Positions 1-10,218 of a DNA stretch of 64,000 nt are shown here, one piece after another (position 1 is the first letter of the stretch; the number at the start of each line of letters is the position of its first letter). Below the pieces are notes generated by a model that worked only from the letters and a program-made list of their open reading frames with translations, was not told where the DNA came from and ran no database searches. The stretch covers positions 2,475,744 through 2,539,743 of the forward strand of contig OX337241.1 of the NCBI GenBank assembly GCA_946965045.2, given 5' to 3'. The stretch comes from Epithemia pelagica. Lineage: Eukaryota > Bacillariophyta > Bacillariophyceae > Surirellales > Surirellaceae. A program made the position numbers and the translations under genes.

Positions 1-1
1 A

Positions 2-199
2 TACAAGACCAGTGATGGCAAGCCGGAAAATAGTCTTGCCTCTGAAATTCCCAAGACGGCCTCCCAAGCCATGGGTGTGATCGAAGAAACCCATTTGCGA
101 TGGAAGTCGCTATGTGGACATGATGGTACTTATCTAACCATGCTTTCAAGCAAAGCTCAAAAGTTTTGGCTCAATAGCCCAGGGTGCCGAGGGGATTAA
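2..199 (+). CDS. possible 3' end of a gene entering from the left
   Basis: A frame open from the window edge runs 65 codons to a TAA at 197-199. Codon choice (GAA, AAG, GCC, ATT) looks like the genuine genes nearby, and the peptide is rich in Lys, Ser and Thr. No domain is recognised. An open frame of this length can also arise by chance, so this is only a candidate terminal exon. The remaining bases up to 500 show nothing else. Confidence 0.22.
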   Translation, partial: YKTSDGKPENSLASEIPKTASQAMGVIEETHLRWKSLCGHDGTYLTMLSSKAQKFWLNSPGCRGD

Positions 200-500
200 G
201 CAAGCTTATGAAAATCGCGGAATCTCTCATCGACCATGATTACTAGACCAGCCTTGCATGATTGACGTGAACCCCATCAGCCGCCTTGCCAAGCGATCCC
301 ATTGTCGACGTCCAAGGGAACCGGATCCCTCCACTATATAGAAGAAACACAAACTTCAAGTCTCATGGAAACTATACATTGTGTGTACTCTAGAAATGCA
401 TTACTGTATGGTACATATTCAACATGGTATTGTATTTTGTTCATCTCTCCGTATAACCTAGCCTTTTGGTCGGAAGGAGACCAAGTCTTACGTGTGCAAG

Positions 501-1118
501 TCACGACATGGCATGAAGACGCGCCAGTTGCTGTCTGCTCAGTGGCTTGGGTCGTTGTCTCGACGATCGCAGAACAAACAGTTTGCGACTGCGACTTCGT
601 CGTCTTTTGGAGAATGTTGGACATTCACTACTTGGAATGTCATTCGCGTCCATGACCTGCTCCCTCGAATCATCCAGCTCATAGAGCTCCAAACTCAGAT
701 ATACTGGACCGTCGCCGACACCTCCCTCATCCAGTAATGTCCTGGCAAGTTCGGCCTCGGCAACCTCGTGTTGTCCCTCCTCTCCATCCTCGGTACTTTC
801 CGTGGTGGAGAGGGAGGAGAAACTGAGTTGTCGTGCTCCCACATGAAATTCGTCGTCTTCCCCACCATGATTGTCGTCCAGCTCGGGATTGAATTGAAGA
901 AATCGTTGTTCTGTGGAGAACTTTCTCACAAGCGAATCCATACGGCTGAGAGGAACATTGGCAATTCGAGATCGTTTCCATTGTCGACTCGAAAAGGGAG
1001 GTGTTTGGAGACTGGACTCGTCGTCATCGTCGGTAAGCAGAATTGTGGATTCCTCGTCCAGCTGGTCGATGTCATTGTCATTCTCGTCTCCTGTGGCATG
1101 AAGATCAATAGCGTCCAT
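501..1118 (-). CDS. hypothetical acidic Ser-rich protein
   Basis: 205 codons on the minus strand from an ATG at 1118 to TGA at 501-503. The frame stays open upstream, with further ATGs at 1166 and 1160, but upstream codons fall in GT/GA-rich repetitive sequence (about 1170-1240), so the ATG at the MDAIDLH peptide was chosen. The protein is acidic in its first third (a DDDDE cluster), Ser/Glu-rich in the middle, and ends with a basic stretch (KRRRSRSRK, RQRPKPLSRQQ) that could act as a nuclear localisation signal. There is no membrane segment and no recognised family. The contrast between acidic body and basic tail, and the length of the frame, suggest a real gene, but no homology is recognised. 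Confidence 0.45.
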   Translation of the reverse strand: MDAIDLHATGDENDNDIDQLDEESTILLTDDDDESSLQTPPFSSRQWKRSRIANVPLSRMDSLVRKFSTEQRFLQFNPELDDNHGGEDDEFHVGARQLSFSSLSTTESTEDGEEGQHEVAEAELARTLLDEGGVGDGPVYLSLELYELDDSREQVMDANDIPSSECPTFSKRRRSRSRKLFVLRSSRQRPKPLSRQQLARLHAMS

Positions 1119-2638
1119 GGATCGGCAACACCAAGAACTTGTGGAAAACCACAAAAGCATCACCATTCTGAGAGAGAGAGAGAGTTCTTCCGAGTCACAA
1201 TCGTGGACGACGAGTCCGTGTGTGTGTGTGTCGTTTCCTCTCTCCGAAACTCTATTGTTTGTCACACCCACAAACGTTCCCGCGAAAGACAGTGGTCACA
1301 CACGTTAGTGGATTGACTCTGTTGGTGGATTTGTGTTGATGCTTTGTTCGTTGTTGTTTGTTTGAGAGAATACGAATGGTTTGTGCTCTTTGCGGTTTGT
1401 TGTGGCCCCTGTGGGTTCGATGGATGCCGTTCCCCCATCGCCCAAAGGTTAGGAGCAACGCGTGTATGCATAGGCCGTACGATCAAAAACGGACCAATGG
1501 CTCGATGGTTCGTTAATTGTCGTGTGACATGGAATCGGTTGAAATACTGTACGATGGAATGATAGTACCGTAAAAGGTGACTTGCATTCTTAAGGGACAC
1601 GAATGAGATATACGACCCCAGACGGGACCAAGTCCCGCGCAGGACCTGACGAGAACACCGGTCGACCTGCGGATTCCAACGGGCCATCACAAACTTGCGG
1701 GAGCACGAACCAACTGCCAACGAGACTACAGAGAATGAATTATTGCTGCTACTATCATTCGCATTTGTTATTTGTGTATTTCTGACGCGCACAACAAGAG
1801 ATGAGATTGGGATTCTTGGATTCGAGTCCATGAATCTCGTTCCACCAGAGTACCATCCAATGTTGTTGCCCATTCTTGCTTTCTCCACAAGAACCACAGC
1901 TGGTGTCTTCCAATCAACCGAGCAATATAGAAAATGAATGTCAAATCTCTGATGGTCAGACTCAAACAAACGAGGACATTGGGATTGGATTCCAGTCCAT
2001 GTGAATCTCGTTCCACCAAAGCACCATTCAATGTTGCCCATTCTTGCTGTCTCCGTGCCGAACATACATCGATCTAGGTAGTGCAACTGGCTAGTAGAGA
2101 CCCCCGAGGTCCCATGCAAAAAAGGAGGCGCGTTGTGCGAAGGATTGTTCCAAGGATGCTTGAGGTTGGACAGAGGGAATAGAACACCAGCACTACCTGC
2201 TCGACTCTCCATGTTTCCAGCTTGTGTCTCGGTAGAGAGTTTTAGGTGTCGCTTGACGATTGGCCGAGAGAGGCGACATACACAACTGTCATCAATTAAA
2301 GATGGGTCCAATTTCGCAAATGAACTCAAAGAAGAGAAGGAGAAAAAGGGATCGTCTCGAGTATTTCAGCAAATGTCGCGGTCAGGGAAAGAGGAGAAGG
2401 AGACCATCCATCCATGCGCAGAAAACATTCGATTCCATCCACCAGTCGCAGTTCCGGGCCACGCATCCGCAAAGATCGGAATTCGGAGAGCCGGGTATTG
2501 TGGGGCTGTCCAGGTAGTACTGATTATTCTAGTCTGCATGTTCCTCACATAGGCCTCTTTGAGGGCCTAAGCCTCCAAAAATTACGACTCGCGTGACGTT
2601 TTTCGTTCCTGTTGCATTTTGGGGGTCTCCCTACCACA
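1119..2638. other. intergenic, no convincing gene
   Basis: Short frames here are on both strands and lack coding character. It contains a (GA)n run near 1170-1186, a (GT)n run near 1217-1231, and the direct repeat pair listed separately at 1806 and 1978. Confidence 0.5.
1806..2054 (+). repeat. diverged direct repeat pair
   Basis: The segment 1806-1886 (starting ATTGGGATTC and ending TTCTCC) is repeated with small changes at 1978-2054, at a spacing of 172 bp. Both copies share the blocks AATCTCGTTCCACCA and TTGCCCATTCTTGCT. It looks like an old local duplication and is not in a coding frame. Confidence 0.6.
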
Positions 2639-2684
2639 TACGAGCTCCATCAATCGATATGGGTAACCGTAGTGGCCCGTGCTT
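2639..2684 (+). repeat. left inverted repeat, 46 bp
   Basis: Left arm of the element 2639-4352; identical in reverse complement to 4307-4352. Confidence 0.8.
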
Positions 2685-3039
2685 CACGTTTCCGATACTC
2701 GGTTGAACTTCCGGCCCTACGAGATTCACTACACCATACATTTTCCTAAAGTAAAATGAATTGCCCTCATGCTCTTGCACATTTTGTTGCGAGATTCTTC
2801 TCACCAACGGCACCCACACCATCACCATGGTGAGGCGGCGCTAGCACAATAATCAACCCGCCTCCTCTACGAGTATGCATATAAACAGCTACTAGTACAG
2901 AACATCTATCTAGCTTAGTACATGCTTCTTTGTGTCGTAGGTCGTACAATAGGCAATCGTTTCGGTGTTGAGTATGGTGCTGTTGCCGTGCCGTGGTCGC
3001 CGAATGTTTTGCCGTTTGGCCGAAACGAGCAGTTGATTG

Positions 3040-3720
3040 TTGAGTATGTCATTGTCGTCGGATGTCGCTGTCGTCGCTTGTCGTTGTCGCCGCTTGTCGT
3101 TGTTGCCGCTTGCTGTCTTGTCGCATGCCGTTGTCGTCGCTTGTCGTTGTCACCGCTTGCTGTTGTTGAAGGGCACAGTCTCGGGCAGAGGGTTCGGTGA
3201 CAGCGAATAGTTGATTGTTGCGTGGGGGTTGTTGTTGTTGTTGTTGTTGCCGAGTGTTGTTTTTGTTGTTGTTTGTTCATTCGTTCGTTCGTTCGATCAG
3301 TGGCGGTGAGTAGTTGATTGTTGTGTTTGGATTTTTGTTGTCGCCGAGTGTTGTTGTTGTCGTTCATTCGTTCTTTCGTTCGTTCGTTCATTCGATCGAT
3401 CAGCTGTGACATCGTCGCCGATTGTTTCGCCATTTGTAGTTGAGCCGCTTGTGGTTGTCGTTGTCGTCGCTTGTTACCACCAGTGGACGAGGCTTCGATT
3501 TGTTGGGTGAGGGCAACGAAAAGACGAGGAGTTGATTGTTTCGTCGCACGGTAGAAGAAGGAGGACGACCACACCATCTTGTCGCCGAGTCTTGCCGCCG
3601 AGTGTCGTTGTCGAGTGTTGTTGCCGAGTGTTGTTGTTGTTCGTTCGGTGGCAGCGAGGAGTGAGTAGTTGATTGTTGTGTTTGGGTTTTGGGTTGTTGT
3701 TGTTGTTGCCGAGTGTTGTC
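3040..3720. repeat. TTG/TCG-rich degenerate repeat array
   Basis: The plus strand is a patchwork of GTTGTTGTTG, GTCGTCGCTTGTCGTTG and (TTCG)n runs, interrupted several times by a recurring block containing AGTTGATTGTTG, near 3030, 3208, 3312, 3530 and 3665. Frames on both strands are long only because of the triplet bias (poly-Thr, Asn, Gln on minus; poly-Val, Cys, Arg on plus) and are not taken as genes. Confidence 0.7.
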
Positions 3721-4306
3721 GACTCGCAAGGCTCTTCGACCACCGCCCATCAGCTTCACGGCATCCCCTCCTTCTTCCACTCAAATTGTGCTGTGGGAAT
3801 CAGCCGCACCACCGGCACCACCATCGTCTGTCGCAGTAGAAGCAGTCCTTCCACCCACGGTTCACGTTTGTTTTGTCTGGACAAATCAGCTTTTGTTGCG
3901 TTTGAGCCACCAACGGTCGAGGCTTTCCAATGTTGTGCTCGGTCTATTAAGTGACGAGGAGTTGATGGCTGCATGCGGACGTATGATCGGTGACTTGCTG
4001 GATGCATTCTATCGGTTGTCGTCGTCTTCTTCTCAAGGTCACTTCCTCTGTTTCGGATGCCAAATAAGGAAGACTTCAAAACCTTGCCGTCGGTCCATAA
4101 AAAAAGCCAACTCATCCCTGCCCGCCCATTCCCTCACGGTACACTTGATTCTTAGGCATCCTTGATGGTCGCAAGAGAGCTGGCACCTTTCGTTGGAGGT
4201 GCACACCGGCTTGAGTGTGTCATGGTGGGGTTACGAAGTGCAAAATGACCGTAGTGGTGTCCCTACGAAGTTAGAATCACTGTAGAAAAAACAGTGGGGG
4301 TATGAA

Positions 4307-4352
4307 AAGCACGGGCCACTACGGTTACCCATATCGATTGATGGAGCTCGTA
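4307..4352 (-). repeat. right inverted repeat, 46 bp
   Basis: Right arm of the element 2639-4352; the reverse complement matches 2639-2684 at every base. Confidence 0.8.
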
Positions 4353-4744
4353 CATATGTATATTTATAGTGCCCTTGAAGTCCTGTGATGCGGATGGGGC
4401 CTCTCTTGGCGTCCAAAAAGCCCCACAAATGCCCTGATGGACACGACACCCAACCGAAACAAAAAATCAATGAATGAGATCCTCCCCAGAATTTTGTCGC
4501 GCAAATCGCAATAGACAACCAGCAAACGAGGTTCAGAGGAAATCCATCTTCCCCTCTCTGGGTGGTAAGGACACACAGCAAAGATACACCAAAAGGTTGT
4601 GAGGATTGGTGGTGGTGGTCGTCTCTGGAAACAAAAACGAGTTGTTGCATTCATTCCCCACAACGCGCTCGATCGAGATTCTGAGAACCGAACTCACAGT
4701 TACACGGAAATCTTTTTTCGCCAAGACGAGAGCCGATCGACACG

Positions 4745-6757
4745 ATGGCAGACGCTTTGAGGATGAAAGCCAAGAAACGAAACACGAAAACAAAAACAGC
4801 AGCAGCACCATCACGTCTCAACGGCCACCAGGAAAAGGAATGTCATTTGCACCAGGAGACTGATTCCAACCAAAACCCCTCAAGTCTCGGTCCGAACCTC
4901 AAGAGCCATGTGCCCTGCCAACAACAACAACAAGAAGAAGAACATGGAGACAACCACAACCACAAGCGCAGCGAGTATTATCGCGTCCTCCTTCCCAAAA
5001 ATCCCAGTGGATGTACCTTTTATTTTTACGAAACGCCCGAGGGTACGGCCGCCTTTCGCAAATTTGATTGCTTGGCCGATGGATCGCCGTGTGCATCGAT
5101 TGGCTTGATTCGACACAGGGGCGATGTCTTTTGTCAAGTTCATGACACGTGTTTGCAGTCCTTGACGTACCAACAAGCCCGTCGTGTCTTGAAACGATGT
5201 TTTCGTCAACACCTGGTCGTTCCCTTGGTCATGCGCGATTGTACCTTCCAGCGTAACACTACACGGTCCGAACCGACAACCATAACAACGACACTTCCGA
5301 CAACACTCGTAGCATCTGGTTTGGATCGGAACACTGGAAACACCCAGCCAGCAACGAGGGTGCCTTGCTCCTCCACCAAACCACACCCCCCAATGACCCG
5401 CCAAAGACCACAACAACAACAACTAGTACCAGTCAAGGTCCAACAAACCCAATCTGCTACCAATTCGTCGGCAGCCCCCAATCATTCTACTACTACTACT
5501 TCATCACCATCCTCCTCCCAACAACGACCACCAATCCTCCGAGACGACGACAACAACAACAAGACTCGGGATGATAGGGATCATCAAAATCATGAAACTA
5601 ATCATACCGACAACCAACAACAGCAGCAGCAACAACAACAAAGATTGGAAACCATGAAACGATTGGAAGCACAATTGCGTCAGATTCGACTCCGGACCAA
5701 ATCCAGGGCGGCTGCCCTGTACGCCGCACGCCGTCGCAAGGACAAACTACTAGGAGTACTAGGACAAGAGCCGTTTGTCGATCGTTCATTTTCTTCGTGG
5801 ACCGACGATACCACCGAGTGGTCGTCCTTTCTCACCGAACAAGAAGAAGAAGAACAAGAAGACAATGACAACGACGACAACGAGGATCCTGTTGGGCATG
5901 GCTCCTCCTCCATGTACAGAGACAACAATGTCTTGCTGCTGGGAGATGAAACCGTTTCGGTATCATCCTTATCCTTGCCGCTCTTGGACCAAGCCTTGAG
6001 TTTGACTCAAAATGTAGTCACCTTGTTGTTGGATCGGGAAGACGATGACAATCATTGTACTGCTCATGACGACAAAGATGATGACGACGACCAGTATTGT
6101 CACACATACCTCCCGGACCATCATCAGCATACGACAAAAAAGAGGATTAACAAGACAATGGGCCGAGTGATATCCTCCCATCCACCCACGTGTATAGTGT
6201 TGGACGAAGCCTTGGATTTGACCAAGAGTCTGTGCGCTGTCTTGAACCAAGACGATAAGGATTTAAAAGAGACCATGGATACCATGTCCGTGCTCATGGA
6301 TCAAACTTCGGATTGGAATTGCCCACCCGATGCGGCGGCCCATCCGTCCAACAACAGCACAAGAACCACGAATCCCACAAAAAAGCGAACCGGTTCGAAA
6401 CAAGAAGGAGGAGAAACCCCGGCGTCGTCGTCGGCGTCGTCATCCTCCTCCTCGTCCGCATTGTCCCAAGACACGACCACCACCATCACGTCGACTGGGC
6501 ATGACGACGACGATGACGAGGATGACGATCCAGATCATACCGGCTGTAGAAAAAATCGCCCTAGAAGGAACAGCCGCAATCGGCATGAGGGTACCAAGAC
6601 ACGTGCCTACCAAGAATTGTTGAATCACGTCTTGGCTTTGAAAACGGCCGTGGCACAATTGGAACAAACCATTTTCCTTCAAAAAGAACCATCACCACCA
6701 TCATCACTCACCGCAAACATCACCACAACAACGACAATTAGTTCTACGACTCCATGA
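4745..6757 (+). CDS. hypothetical low-complexity protein with a conserved-looking N-terminal block and coiled coil
   Basis: 670 codons from ATG 4745 to TGA 6755. After a basic, Gln-rich leader, residues about 75-180 form the only region of normal composition, with six Cys and aromatic residues (SGCTFYFYETPEGTAAF, then CLADGSPC, then CQVHDTC). This could be a small folded or metal-binding module. A Ser/Thr/Asn/Gln-rich linker follows with a Gln run near residue 295, then a predicted coiled coil (RLETMKRLEAQLRQIRLR) and a basic helix. Two related peptides, LDQALSLTQNVVTLLLD and LDEALDLTKSLCAVLNQ, are internal repeats of one helical motif. The C-terminus alternates acidic Asp runs with Ser runs. 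There is no membrane segment and no recognised family; a nuclear or scaffold role is only a guess. Confidence 0.6.
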   Translation: MADALRMKAKKRNTKTKTAAAPSRLNGHQEKECHLHQETDSNQNPSSLGPNLKSHVPCQQQQQEEEHGDNHNHKRSEYYRVLLPKNPSGCTFYFYETPEGTAAFRKFDCLADGSPCASIGLIRHRGDVFCQVHDTCLQSLTYQQARRVLKRCFRQHLVVPLVMRDCTFQRNTTRSEPTTITTTLPTTLVASGLDRNTGNTQPATRVPCSSTKPHPPMTRQRPQQQQLVPVKVQQTQSATNSSAAPNHSTTTTSSPSSSQQRPPILRDDDNNNKTRDDRDHQNHETNHTDNQQQQQQQQQRLETMKRLEAQLRQIRLRTKSRAAALYAARRRKDKLLGVLGQEPFVDRSFSSWTDDTTEWSSFLTEQEEEEQEDNDNDDNEDPVGHGSSSMYRDNNVLLLGDETVSVSSLSLPLLDQALSLTQNVVTLLLDREDDDNHCTAHDDKDDDDDQYCHTYLPDHHQHTTKKRINKTMGRVISSHPPTCIVLDEALDLTKSLCAVLNQDDKDLKETMDTMSVLMDQTSDWNCPPDAAAHPSNNSTRTTNPTKKRTGSKQEGGETPASSSASSSSSSSALSQDTTTTITSTGHDDDDDEDDDPDHTGCRKNRPRRNSRNRHEGTKTRAYQELLNHVLALKTAVAQLEQTIFLQKEPSPPSSLTANITTTTTISSTTP

Positions 6758-7676
6758 GTCACCACTGAACTGATCACGGTTCACTAGAGCGTCCTTGAAA
6801 TGGCCTTGTCGTCCCACACATGAAGGACAAGGACGGAAACGCTTCAATACATGAAAAACTCTTGGTCGTACAATTGCTGAAATATTCGACTTTGTGATCG
6901 AATTGAGCATGGGTTTTGGAAGAGTTGGAATGGATGGAGAGATGGATTGCCAGATTTTGTGTATTGCCTCCTTCGTCACCAACAAAAGGGCCCCGGGTAT
7001 CTATTCATTCATTCGTACTCTTGGAGATTGTCACCCCCATAGCACAGTGTTGTGGTCTCCAGAAAAAAATATGTCCAGTCAGATACAGGACGAAACTACT
7101 ACTAGAGTGAATGCCACTCGAGAGAGAACCATGCCAACCACTCGAGAGAGCCATGCCAATTTCGTAAACCTTGGTGACATCCATCCGACAGAGTCAGACA
7201 AGCCTGACCGCCGTCAAACAGTCTGCTTCAATTTCTGCTCTGGCTATACTTGACGTTTGTGATTATGTGATTGCGGTTGACATCAACTGGCCATCCTGTT
7301 TATCGAAGCTGCTCGGGCTGGACCAATTCATTTTAGATTTAGTCTACGAGTACGAGTAGCTATCTTTTCTTCCGAGTTCATGCCATTGCAGTGTACACTC
7401 TTGGAAATTCAATGCATATTCTCTTTTGTGTTCAATGGGCGTTATATCGAAGACTGTACACTATAGAAAAATCAGTGCGTTTCATCTTCCGAATTCGATC
7501 ATCCACTTCTAGTAGTGTACACACTTGAAAATTGTATAAGAATTGTCTTCCGAATTCATCCCAGAAACACTACGTTTCTCACTTTTTGATTTGCAAAGCG
7601 CTCGGATCGTTTGCTCTCACAAAACCAAAATCATACAAACCAGCAACCAAAATCATACAAAAACCAGACAACAAGC
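6758..7676. other. intergenic region upstream of the dehydrogenase
   Basis: No gene is supported. Near 7374-7556 the phrases GTGTACAC, CTTGGAAATT/CTTGAAAATT and TCTTCCGAATTC recur two or three times, which looks like a decayed tandem repeat just before the next gene. A small CTCGAGAGAG repeat lies near 7117-7150. Confidence 0.45.
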
Positions 7677-7742
7677 ATGAAAGCTTTTGCCGTTACCGAA
7701 TAAAACGCTGTCGGAGACTTGTCTGCACTCAAACAAGTCGAA
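7677..7742 (+). other. apparent old N-terminus of the dehydrogenase, closed by an in-frame TAA
   Basis: ATG 7677 opens MKAFAVTE, the usual start of this dehydrogenase family, followed by TAA at 7701-7703. The same frame then continues without a break (NAVGDLSALKQVE) into the CDS at 7743. No clear GT-AG pair removes the stop. Either the true start has moved to ATG 7743, or this allele carries a nonsense mutation. Confidence 0.6.
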
Positions 7743-8717
7743 ATGGACAAGCCTTCTTCTCCTACAGGACATGATCTCCTTATCCGTGTCAAAGCGGTCG
7801 CGACAAATCCCATTGACTACAAACGATTGGGAAATCTCGGAAAACACACAGAGGCCTTTGAAGGAACCGAACCACTTGTCGTGGGATGGGATGCCGCTGG
7901 AATTGTCGAACAAGTGGGAGATGAAACTTCCTTATTCCAGGTGGGTGATGAGGTCATGTTTGCTGGCGACTTTTTTCGTTCGGGTGCATTTGCCGAAAAT
8001 GTCTTGGTCGATGAACGCATCGTCGGTCCCAAGCCAGCCAACCTATCATGGAGTCAAGCTGCCTCCGAGCCTCTCACCTCCTTGACCGCGTGGGAAGCCA
8101 TTTACGACCAACTCAAGGTTTCTCCCAACAAGCAAGACAATACGGGTAAAACCATTCTCATTACTGGAGGAGCCGGTGGAGTGGCCACAGCGGCCATTGC
8201 TTTGGCCTCCAAAGTCTTGGGACTCACTGTGATTGCCACAGCCTCGCGCGACGAATCTCGAGACTTTGTCCGTCTAATGGGAGCACATCATGTCATTAAT
8301 CACCGTGAAAACCTGACACGTCAAATCCAGGAGGAGCTTGGAATTGAAGCCGTTGACTATATTTTGCACACGGTGGATTTAACGGGAGATCTCTTTACTG
8401 AATTTGTCGGTCTCATCAAACCCTTTGGAGGCATTTGTAGTATTTGGCCTTCGGCCACGGTCGATTTGTTTCAACTCTTTTGGAAGTCGGTCAATTTTTC
8501 GGCCGTCCTCATGTTCACCCGTCCAGGTCTCAAGAACCAAGAGTCGAAGCGGCAACATGATATTTTGACACAACTGTGCCAGTTGTTGGAGGATGGAACC
8601 CTGCCCACGCGTCAAACCAATTGCATGGAGTTGACTGCCGACAATTTGCACACGGCGTTAGAGATGCAAGCCTCTGGCAAATCCGTCGGCAAGATGGCGC
8701 TGTATTTCGAGGAGTAG
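7743..8717 (+). CDS. zinc-type alcohol dehydrogenase-like / quinone oxidoreductase (MDR superfamily)
   Basis: 324 codons from ATG 7743 to TAG 8715. This is a cytosolic-type medium-chain NAD(P)H-dependent reductase. The N-terminal GroES-like fold carries GWDAAGIVEQVGD and GDEVMFAGDFFRSGAFAE; the Rossmann fold carries the glycine-rich ITGGAGGVATAAIALASKV, then LTVIATASRDESRDF and LGAHHVIDH-like MGAHHVINH; the end is SVGKMALYFEE. The pattern matches the adh_fam_1/COG0604 group, common in bacteria, whose members mostly lack catalytic zinc; none of the usual zinc-binding Cys is visible. Relatives start about 22 residues earlier with MKA-type termini; here that part lies upstream behind an in-frame TAA, so the N-terminal beta strand would be lost. 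The substrate is unknown. The family assignment is secure; functionality is uncertain. Confidence 0.85.
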   Translation: MDKPSSPTGHDLLIRVKAVATNPIDYKRLGNLGKHTEAFEGTEPLVVGWDAAGIVEQVGDETSLFQVGDEVMFAGDFFRSGAFAENVLVDERIVGPKPANLSWSQAASEPLTSLTAWEAIYDQLKVSPNKQDNTGKTILITGGAGGVATAAIALASKVLGLTVIATASRDESRDFVRLMGAHHVINHRENLTRQIQEELGIEAVDYILHTVDLTGDLFTEFVGLIKPFGGICSIWPSATVDLFQLFWKSVNFSAVLMFTRPGLKNQESKRQHDILTQLCQLLEDGTLPTRQTNCMELTADNLHTALEMQASGKSVGKMALYFEE

Positions 8718-10218
8718 ATCTAGCGTAGCCAAAGCAACAGATTCGCAGTACTAATAGAACAAGTCACAATATTCGAATACAATGTCATGTTCTTCTCTTT
8801 TGTTTCTGGTGAAATTCACTTTTGATTCGGCTGTTACGGACATGAGGTTCAGATCATTGGGAGAAGTTAATTAAAGGAATCGCTGGTACCACGCATCTCT
8901 CTTGTTCTGATTTCATGGTATACCTGACACATGATGCGATCAAAAAAATCATTGATACAAAAAAGGTTGCAGGCGGGGCTTTGGATCCAGTTTGGTGTGT
9001 GTGGATAGCGGCCTCTCTCTGTACACCAGGGACGAGTCTCAGCCATCCAATCGCATCAGCCGTGACAACAACCATGAGGCTTCTTCCACCACAAAGACAC
9101 ACATGTCTACCAGCAGCTCTTGAATCGTGTCCTGGTTCTCTCATGATGAAGTATAGCAATAGTATTGTAGTTGTTGTTGTGGTAGTTTTAACTCCTCAGG
9201 GCCGGTCAAAGGAGAAGAACGGACATCCCATCGCCCCAAAGAGGATGGGTGTGTTTCCCAATCCCAGGACCACTGTGCCTTTCTACGTAGAGAGAGACTA
9301 AGCTAGAGGAGACTAAATCGAGAGCCTCTTGGGTAACAGGTAGACTTTTCCATGGCATAGGTACTGCATTCCCCCAAAATTTGGTCTCGGAAAATTTTCC
9401 AAGACTTGTGCCCGATTGTACTCCGACTGGAAATGGTGTAGAGTTTCCCGTAGCATTCGTTTGACGGGACTTGTGGGCCATAGACCATTTTGGTCGCGCG
9501 ACTCCCAAATTTGTCTATGCCCCTACTCGCGCAACCATCTTCCCTCTTCCCACAGCGCGATGTACGAGTAGTGACCCCCAAAACTCCCATGGTCGTCTCT
9601 GCGCCCCTCCATTACAACCACAGACTATCCGACAATTCGGTTTGTGAATTGTCTGGTTGATCCGTCAAACTGGGTGTATTCTATCCATATATACATTCAT
9701 CAATCTTAGAAGACCATTGTTGTGGCGATACCAAAAGGGGTTTTGTGGCGCCATTGCGAAACAGTGGAGACCAGTTTTCCAAGCGCGAGTAATCACCAGT
9801 TCCAACCAATCAATCAACAAATCACACGGCTTTGACAGCGTGTGTGTGTGTTTGTATCTCCTCTTTGTTTGGTGCAAGGCTGTTCTATTCCTTGCTAGAG
9901 TCTATTGAAAGAGAGAAAGATAGTGGCAAGGTTGGTGGAATCCAGAGCGAATAAACCAACCAAAGAACCAACGATTGATTCATTAATTGATTCACATTGA
10001 TCCATTCAATCATTCATACAGCTGGGGGTGAACTCACAACGACGACGACAGCGACAACTACAACTACAACGACTGATTGTCTGTCACATTCCAACGATTC
10101 AGCAATTGGCATTGAATCATTATCATCCCCCTCTCACAAACTACGAAACACAAAAACGCAATTGCACGGTCCAAAGAGAACAAGTGACGACGACGACCAC
10201 CACAAGAACAGTCGTAGT
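8718..10218. other. intergenic, no gene seen
   Basis: Scattered frames of 60-130 codons in all phases have no coding signature. A frame continuous with the methyltransferase extends upstream from 10219 to 9997, but it lacks an ATG and encodes a Thr run from an ACN repeat; it is read as 5' untranslated sequence. Confidence 0.5.

Larger units (their letters stand above)
2639..4352. mobile_element. 1.7 kb element bounded by 46-bp perfect inverted repeats
   Basis: Bases 2639-2684 are the exact reverse complement of 4307-4352. The match stops abruptly at both outer ends (…TACGAGCTCC / GGAGCTCGTA…). If TA is taken as the target, the element begins CGAGCTCC, which would fit a TA-targeting family, but no independent empty site is available. 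The inside is dominated by TTG/TCG-rich repetitive DNA and has no transposase gene, so it would be non-autonomous. An inverted duplication not made by transposition remains possible. Confidence 0.55.

Noticed and set aside
2915-3784. 289-codon minus-strand frame rich in Thr, Asn, Gln and Arg
   Set aside because: It exists only because of the TTG/TCG triplet repeats; all phases are similarly open there and it has no non-repetitive segment.
9997-10218. 74-codon upstream extension of the methyltransferase frame
   Set aside because: There is no ATG in this part; it begins at a TTG and encodes a Thr run from a simple repeat.
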